From assembly GCA_019693395.1 (NCBI GenBank), contig JAAMXP010000918.1:30398-44036 (forward strand): a stretch of 13,639 nucleotides of DNA. Direction: 5' to 3'. A program made the translations under genes and the position numbers. How positions within the stretch are numbered: the first letter of the stretch is position 1; each line of letters begins with the position of its first letter. Under the pieces are notes generated by a model, which was not told the origin of the DNA, did not search any database, and was given only the letters and a program-made list of their open reading frames with translations. This DNA is from Ettlia oleoabundans. Its lineage: Eukaryota > Chlorophyta > Chlorophyceae > Chlamydomonadales. Positions 8,539 to 13,639 of the stretch are shown here, in pieces.

Positions 8539-10742
8539 ATGGACGCTGGTCCCTCGCCACACAGCGTGGAAGCGCCGCCCCACACGGGCACGACAGTGGT
8601 GGCAGTGTGCTTTCACGGTGGCGTGGTGGTGGGTGCTGACTCGCGGGTCAGCACAGGAACCTATATCTCCAACCGAGCCTCCGATAAGATCACACCACTA
8701 GCAGACAACGTGTACCTGCTGCGTTCAGGCTCTGCAGCAGACACGCAAGCAGTTGCAGACTATGGTGAGCAAGCATGCATTGGGTGGTGGCGGTCTTAGG
8801 GCGGGGTTATGACGTGGGTGCAGTGGATCGGGTTGGCAGAGGGATGCTTGAAAGCTGAGTCACATATCAGGGTTGCGGCTGTGATGCATGGTTGCTGCTG
8901 AAATGGAAGATCATGCAAGCTGGTCTGCATCTGTGCAGTTAGTTTAGTGTGGTTTCCTCATTGCCTGTTGTGCCACGCTGACGCACACTATGACGTCTGT
9001 GTTTGCTGCCAGATCTGCTGGCGATGTTTGTTGCATCATGTTTGTTCCACCTTTCCACTGCTCATGTTACTGCTGTTGTTGTGATTCTCAGGGTATGCTG
9101 CTTATCTTTCCACTGCTCCTTGCAGTGCGGTATTTCACACAGCAACATGAGATGCAGCTGCAGCGGACACCTGGGGTGCGCACAGTGGCCAACCTTGTGC
9201 GGGAGGTGAGGAGGATTAATTTGAATGTCAGCCATCAACACACTTGTATGAGCAGGCTTCGTGGGGCATCCCATCAGCAGCCGTCAAGCACAGCTGCAGG
9301 GCACAACGCTGGGGTGACTGTAGCCTAGCTAGCTGTTTGCAGCATTAAATTTGTGTTGGTAGCAGTGTGGTCCCATTGATTAGTAAATCGTGCTGGCTTT
9401 TGCAACCTGGAGCAGTTGAGGGGCTCCGAGAAAAAGGTTGATGCGCCCCTTCGAGAAGCTCATCATAAGTTGGCCTCTCAGCCACCCTCCTCGTAATATG
9501 TACCTGCCTGCCATCAACACCCCGCAGATGAACTACCAGTACAAGCACTTGGTGGGCGCCATGATCGTAGCAGGCTGGGACGAGACTGATGGTGGCCAGG
9601 TGGGTCCAGCAGATCCCACCCAACAAGTATTTTTTTGCTTCCTCTCACGACAAATGCGCCAAATGCCGCCCTGCAAATGGCACCAAGTTGTGCCGCCAGC
9701 ATGTGTCTGCCGCTCTTTGTCCTTCATCCTTGACAGGCGTACAGCTACCCCACTGCCCAAAACTCACTTCTTCTCCAACTCACTCGCCCCTATCTCCCCC
9801 CCCCCACCTTTGCAGGTGTACGGCTGCCCCATTGGCGGTACCATCAGCCGCGAGCCGTGGACCACTGACGGATCCGGGTCAACCTTCCTTTGGGGCTTCC
9901 TGGACTCTGAGTTCAGGTGAGCCAATTCTTTTCTTGGTTGAGTTTATTTCAGTATTTCATCAGATCCAATCCGTAATATTTACCCTTCAAAATTTCATTT
10001 TTTTATCTTATCCCATCTGTTGTTTCTGGGTAGCCTTGCTTATTCCGGGGTCCTGTGTGCTGGCTGGGTAGGGGCGAAATTTGTTGACTTAAGGCGGCAT
10101 GATTTGTTGGTTCTATATGCTGTCCCTCGCTTCTTTATAGTTTGATTGTTTGATTGACTGATCATTGAATTGGTCTGTTAGAAAATTTAAGATATTCACA
10201 ATGTTTAAAAAAATTGTGTTCTGGTCTCACAGGGATGGCATGAGCAGGCAGGAGGCTGAGGACTTGGTAGCAACGGCGCTGGCTCTGGCCATGTCAAGAG
10301 ACGGCTCCTCTGGCGGAGTCATACGGTGGGTAGATGGCTGGGTGGTTAGTGGGTGGCTGGCTGTTGTATCAGCCGTGGTGATGGCGATGGTGGTGAGCTT
10401 GTATGCGTATACGGACAAGGTGAGGTCCGGCAACTGTGGGTCGTAGGGGCACCCGGGTGTGTCTGTGTTACACACAACCTGAGGTCCAATGATGTCAGAA
10501 GCTACATTAGACTTGTGTGCCAGCCCGGTTGCGCCTGCCGTATCTTGCTCACTGTGCACCTGCATCCATCAAGTTGCTTCAACCCCTTATACCGCTCACG
10601 CTTGTTTTCCTCCCGTTCTTCTCTGATTCCATGCAGGCTGGTGACTGTCAGCAAGGAGGGGGCTGAGCGGCGGCTCATCACTCCCGAGGATCACCCGGTG
10701 TTCTGGGACGAAATTCCTGTGCCGGTCGGCATGGTGATGTGA
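8539..10742 (+). CDS. PBA1: 20S proteasome subunit beta-1 (beta type-6), caspase-like catalytic subunit
   Basis: Six exons: 8539-8764, 9126-9205, 9528-9599, 9816-9916, 10233-10325, 10637-10742. All are GT-AG with matching phases; the sum is 678 nt (225 residues). A 17-residue propeptide ends in TG before the mature N-terminal threonine (residue 18). Counting that as Thr1, Asp17 lies in GADSR, Lys33 in SDKITP and Arg45 in [12 protein letters not shown]; Arg45 marks the beta-1 subunit, which cleaves after acidic residues. Later conserved parts are [36 protein letters not shown] and [11 protein letters not shown]. The subunit sits in the inner beta ring of the 20S core in nucleus and cytosol and matures by self-cleavage. 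ATG 8539 is chosen because it gives the normal short propeptide. No lesion is seen, so this is very likely the working gene. It converges on the cyclic-nucleotide-binding gene. Confidence 0.97.
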
Positions 10743-10967
10743 TATTGACTCACCCGGCCGCTGCTATGTTGGTGTTCAATTGACTTCAAGCTGTGCCAGT
10801 GAGCTTGCGTGCTCTTCCTTTCCCTTTCCCCAATTGTTGCACCCCCTCTTCTCAATTGAACACGCGTCCTCAAAGGTGGCGTGCTAATAGCCCACTGTGG
10901 CGTGTCACAAACTTTCCGGGGGCAAATTCCCAAATATGTCAACTTGGCATGGCTCGGCATGGCATGC

Positions 10968-10972
10968 TGTAA
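10968..10972 (+). terminator. TGTAA polyadenylation signal of the proteasome gene
   Basis: First TGTAA after the proteasome stop (10740-10742), about 225 nt downstream, in the convergent intergenic region. Confidence 0.6.
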
Positions 10973-11024
10973 CTTTCTACACTGTCTGCGGAAGGCATGA
11001 CCGTCATAATGTGGCATCGTGAGA
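10973..11024. other. Gap between the two convergent poly(A) signals
   Basis: The plus-strand TGTAA ends at 10972 and the minus-strand one at 11025. Cleavage usually falls 10-20 nt past the signal, so the two transcripts should end within a few tens of bases of each other, either just touching or just missing. The rest of 10743-11351 is 3'UTR of the two genes. Confidence 0.4.
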
Positions 11025-11029
11025 TTACA
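11025..11029 (-). terminator. TGTAA polyadenylation signal of the cyclic-nucleotide-binding gene
   Basis: The plus strand reads TTACA, so the minus strand reads TGTAA, about 320 nt past the stop at 11354-11352. Confidence 0.55.
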
Positions 11030-11351
11030 AGCACCGGTGCTTGTGTGTGGGTTGTGATGTGTGGAAAGCGGACGGCGAGTTGGTGAATAGAGATTGATAG
11101 TGGTGGTGCCAGCAGAAAGGCTAACTAGCGTTGGTACCATGAATGCTCTGGATGAAAATATTGAAAGACGCGCACGTCGTTATGTGAGTGACGCGTTAGC
11201 TGTCGAAATGTGTCATGAGGGGCGTGGGAATTTGAAGGCGCCAGCAGCCCCAAGCTGCCTGATTCGAGCATTTCACAGGGGGCCTGCCCGCCTGCAGTTT
11301 TGGAAAGCTTGAGCGTACTTGATCCAGTGGTGGTAAAACCCCAACAGTTGG

Positions 11352-13517
11352 CTACCTAGCGGCAGCCGCTCCTGTGCTGTTCTTCCTTGGCTTCTCTGCC
11401 GGGACAGCACCCAACTTTTTGCTAACTGGCTTGCTGCTAGGCTTGCTGCTAAGCTTGGCGGCGGCCGCCCCGCTGAGCCTGCTGCCGCTGGTGGGCGGGG
11501 CGGGGAAGCCCCTGCCTGTGCGGCTTTTTCCTGTGGAGCCCCGCCGGGTGAGTGCTGACTCAGCCGGTTCTTCTGCTATGGAGGGCAGCGTGCAAATTGC
11601 GGGGCCCTCTTCTCCAGCCTCGGCCGCCACCAGCACGCCAGCATCCAGCGCGGTGGGAGAGGTGGGCTTGCCGCCGCCAGCACCACCCTCAACCTGCTGC
11701 TGCTGCTGCGGCGGCGTCTGGGAGAGGTTGCCTAGCAGAGCGGTGGGCGAGGCGCTAAAGCTCCCGCTTTCCACCTCTGAGCCGCTGGCAGAGCCCCTCA
11801 TGCTGTGCCCCGCGCTAAGCCCGCTGAGCGGTATAGGCGTACCGCTGCGCGGCCTGCTGAAGCTGTTGTTGTCAGACAGGCGCAGCGGCGGGCGGGGGCT
11901 GCCGGGCAGCAGTGCGGCGGCGCTGGTATAAGAGGGGCTGCCGGGGGCCGATGCTGGCGACCCAGGAGCGCTGCTTGGCGCCCTTGAAACAGGTGCAGCT
12001 GCAGCCCCGGGGATCGTTGCTGCGACAGGAACCTCTGCCTCATCAGCGGCGTCGCCGCCCTCGCCTGTGCATGGCGCAGTGCCTGCTTCATGACCTGTTC
12101 CTTGGCTGGCCATTTCGCCCACAGCAGGCACAGCAGCCATGTCGGCCAGCTGGGCTCTCCCAGAGCTGACCTGCTTGGCAGGCGGTACACCCTCCAGCTC
12201 GGCAGCGGCTTGCCCATCTTTCTGTTCCTCCTCCTCAACCTCTGCCGGCACAATTCGCTCTTCAACTACGCTTGAGGAAGCCTGGCCAGCCGCAGAACCC
12301 CCCTCTGGCCCCGCTGGTGCCACGTCCTTTTCGGCGACATCACCGGCCAACCGCTCCTCCGCCGACGCTGCAGCCTGCTCCGCCTCCTGGCTGGCTGTGG
12401 CGGACCCCCCACCCTCGCCCTCGCTGGCACTTGCAGCGGCGGCAGCCTCCTGTTGTTCCTTGTTCTGCTGAGCGTACTGCGCAATCTGCTGGGACAGCAC
12501 TTGCTCAGCAGGACCCATGAGCCGCTCGAATGCGTCGCGACCCATCGTCAGGCACTTGACCCTGAAGAGGGGGAGGCGAGCGGGCACGGCAGATGAATGA
12601 CAATATGTTGGGGGAAGGTCAATTGTAAGGAGCTTTGCTGCAGCCGCCCTCAGGTCAGATGTATAAAAACGCACAGCATTACTACCACACTTGTTTGAGT
12701 GGAAGTGCACCCAGGGAACCAACAAGGAATTAAAACAGTTGCATGCATATGGTTTAATCAGAGGCTGCCACTTACTGGCTTGAAGCCACGCAGTCCGCCT
12801 GGCGTGGCGCCTTTGTCAGCAATGCCACCTCGCCAAACACGTCCCCTGCCTGGAGCGTGGTCACCGCCTTCTTCTTGCCCTGCGAGTTGGCACGTTCCCA
12901 CAAGAGCGGCGTTACAACTTGCGTCTGCATGCATTGATTCATGTCGCAACTTCAACTTCCTCCAACTGGGTTTGTTTCCTGGTGAGTGGCTATGATTGGC
13001 TGTTGGAGGTGCAGGCCGACTAGCTTGTTGCTCCACTGTTGAGGGGCTGGCACAGCAAGCAGATGCAGCCGGCAATGCACATACACAGCAAGCATGCGCA
13101 TGCAATGATGACGTGGCATCGACGTGGCTGCTGGTGTGCCAAGTGCCGCTGCCGCGCTGTGTTGCCAGGTGCGAATCCTTTGGGGCAATATGTAGGTAGA
13201 TGTTCAGCCCTTACCTCAATTGTCCTGAAGCACTCCACCTCCCCGCTCTCTATCATGTAAAACTTGGCGCCCTCGTCAAGCGGGGCGCCCTCCCGCAGGA
13301 TGTACTCGCCATCCTGCGGTACAGCCGTCCAGCAGTGCAGTACAGTTGGTGGCAATCCATTCACTATTTTCCCCAGCCAGTTACCCAGCCACCTTTCCAT
13401 ACCCTTTCCTGTTCCCCTCCCAACCACGGTACTGCTGGAACAACTCCTCACCCACCACAAATACAGCCAAGCCCAGCCACCCCACCTGGAAGGTCTCAGG
13501 CGTTCAGTCGGCCACCA
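11352..13517 (-). CDS. Cyclic-nucleotide-binding domain protein with long disordered tail (5' part outside window)
   Basis: Minus-strand exons: 13517-13486 (doubtful), 13313-13215, 12879-12776, 12561-11352 (stop TAG 11354-11352). Junctions are GT-AG and in phase. The exons build the second half of a cyclic nucleotide-binding domain: DGEYILREGAPLDEGAKFYM then IESGEVECFRTIE (beta strands), then the phosphate-binding cassette GDVFGEVALLTKAPRQADCV with the conserved Glu and Arg, then VKCLTMGRDAFERLMGP (C helix). The cassette has Gln after the Arg, where PKA-type domains have Ala and PKG-type Thr, so ligand choice cannot be predicted. After VLSQQIAQYAQQNKEQQEA comes a tail of about 360 residues rich in Ala, Ser, Pro, Gly and Glu with APGSP repeats and basic phospho-acceptor motifs (RRGST, RKNST). 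No kinase domain lies in the window; one, or a second binding domain, may lie upstream. A regulatory-subunit-like or ciliary role is possible but unproven. The candidate first exon contains an in-frame TGA. Confidence 0.85.
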
Positions 13518-13639
13518 CTGCAAGCGGACCATGTGTGAGGCGCTGCGCCAACCCGCCAACACACCACACCGCAAATCAAACAACCGGCCAACCAGCCAAT
13601 AAGTCAGCCAGCCAGCCAACGGGCCAGCCATTCGAACCT
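13518..13639 (-). other. Intron-like sequence of the cyclic-nucleotide-binding gene with a short repeat
   Basis: Upstream of the last exon recognised on the minus strand, 13560-13630 consists of imperfect CCAGC/CCAAC units (plus-strand reading). No coding signal is seen. It ends at the 3' splice site-like CTTGCAG at 13524-13518 (minus). Confidence 0.45.

Noticed and set aside
11139..11312. 57-codon plus-strand ORF with ACCATGA context
   Set aside because: Lies in the 3'UTR of the minus-strand gene, has no recognisable domain and no nearby promoter or poly(A) signal.
11374..11931. 185-codon plus-strand ORF
   Set aside because: Antisense shadow of the low-complexity GC-rich tail of the cyclic-nucleotide-binding gene; Leu/Pro/Ala-rich only.
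13020..13631. 203-codon minus-strand ORF read as one continuous protein
   Set aside because: Reads through three introns. Only the part from 13313 to 13215 resembles the domain, and it is bounded by good splice sites.
13622..13639. tRNA T-loop-like GGTTCGAAT on the minus strand
   Set aside because: The bases on either side do not pair into a T stem and no anticodon arm or acceptor stem follows.

Overview
This looks like nuclear DNA of a green alga (Chlorophyta, most likely Chlorophyceae). It is GC-rich, with compact genes cut by short GT-AG introns of about 150-360 nt. Proteins carry Ala/Gln/Ser-rich low-complexity stretches. Every gene is followed 150-430 nt downstream by TGTAA, the chlorophyte polyadenylation signal. 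The species cannot be named from sequence alone. Exon models were built by hand from reading frame, splice sites and phase; there is no transcript or database support.

Layout. (1) 51-184 (+): possible last exon of a gene lying upstream of the window, with a TGTAA at 310. (2) 1117-3053 (+): four-exon gene for a 410-residue class IIA HAD-superfamily hydrolase with a probable organellar leader. (3) 3765-5023 (-): five-exon gene, reconstructed here, for a 130-residue protein with four hydrophobic segments; one exon is only 23 nt. (4) 5024-5328: divergent intergenic region with two CCAAT boxes and a 34-bp near-perfect palindrome. (5) 5329-7396 (+): a broken gene with premature stops, frame changes and a 10-bp tandem duplication, ending in a MYND-like zinc finger. 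(6) 8539-10742 (+): six-exon gene for the catalytic 20S proteasome beta-1 subunit, complete and in frame. (7) 11352-13517 (-): 3' part of a gene for a cyclic-nucleotide-binding protein with a long disordered tail; its 5' part lies beyond the window.

The genes do not form a pathway: one organellar-type hydrolase, one small membrane protein, one core proteasome subunit and one cyclic-nucleotide effector, as expected of ordinary eukaryotic gene order. Genes 2 and 3 converge, as do genes 6 and 7; gene 3 and the broken gene diverge from the palindrome-bearing region. No mobile element, CRISPR array, RNA gene or gene cluster of a new defence or metabolic system was found. The most unusual items are the small four-segment membrane protein, the palindrome, the broken MYND gene and an in-frame TGA in a candidate exon of the cyclic-nucleotide-binding gene.
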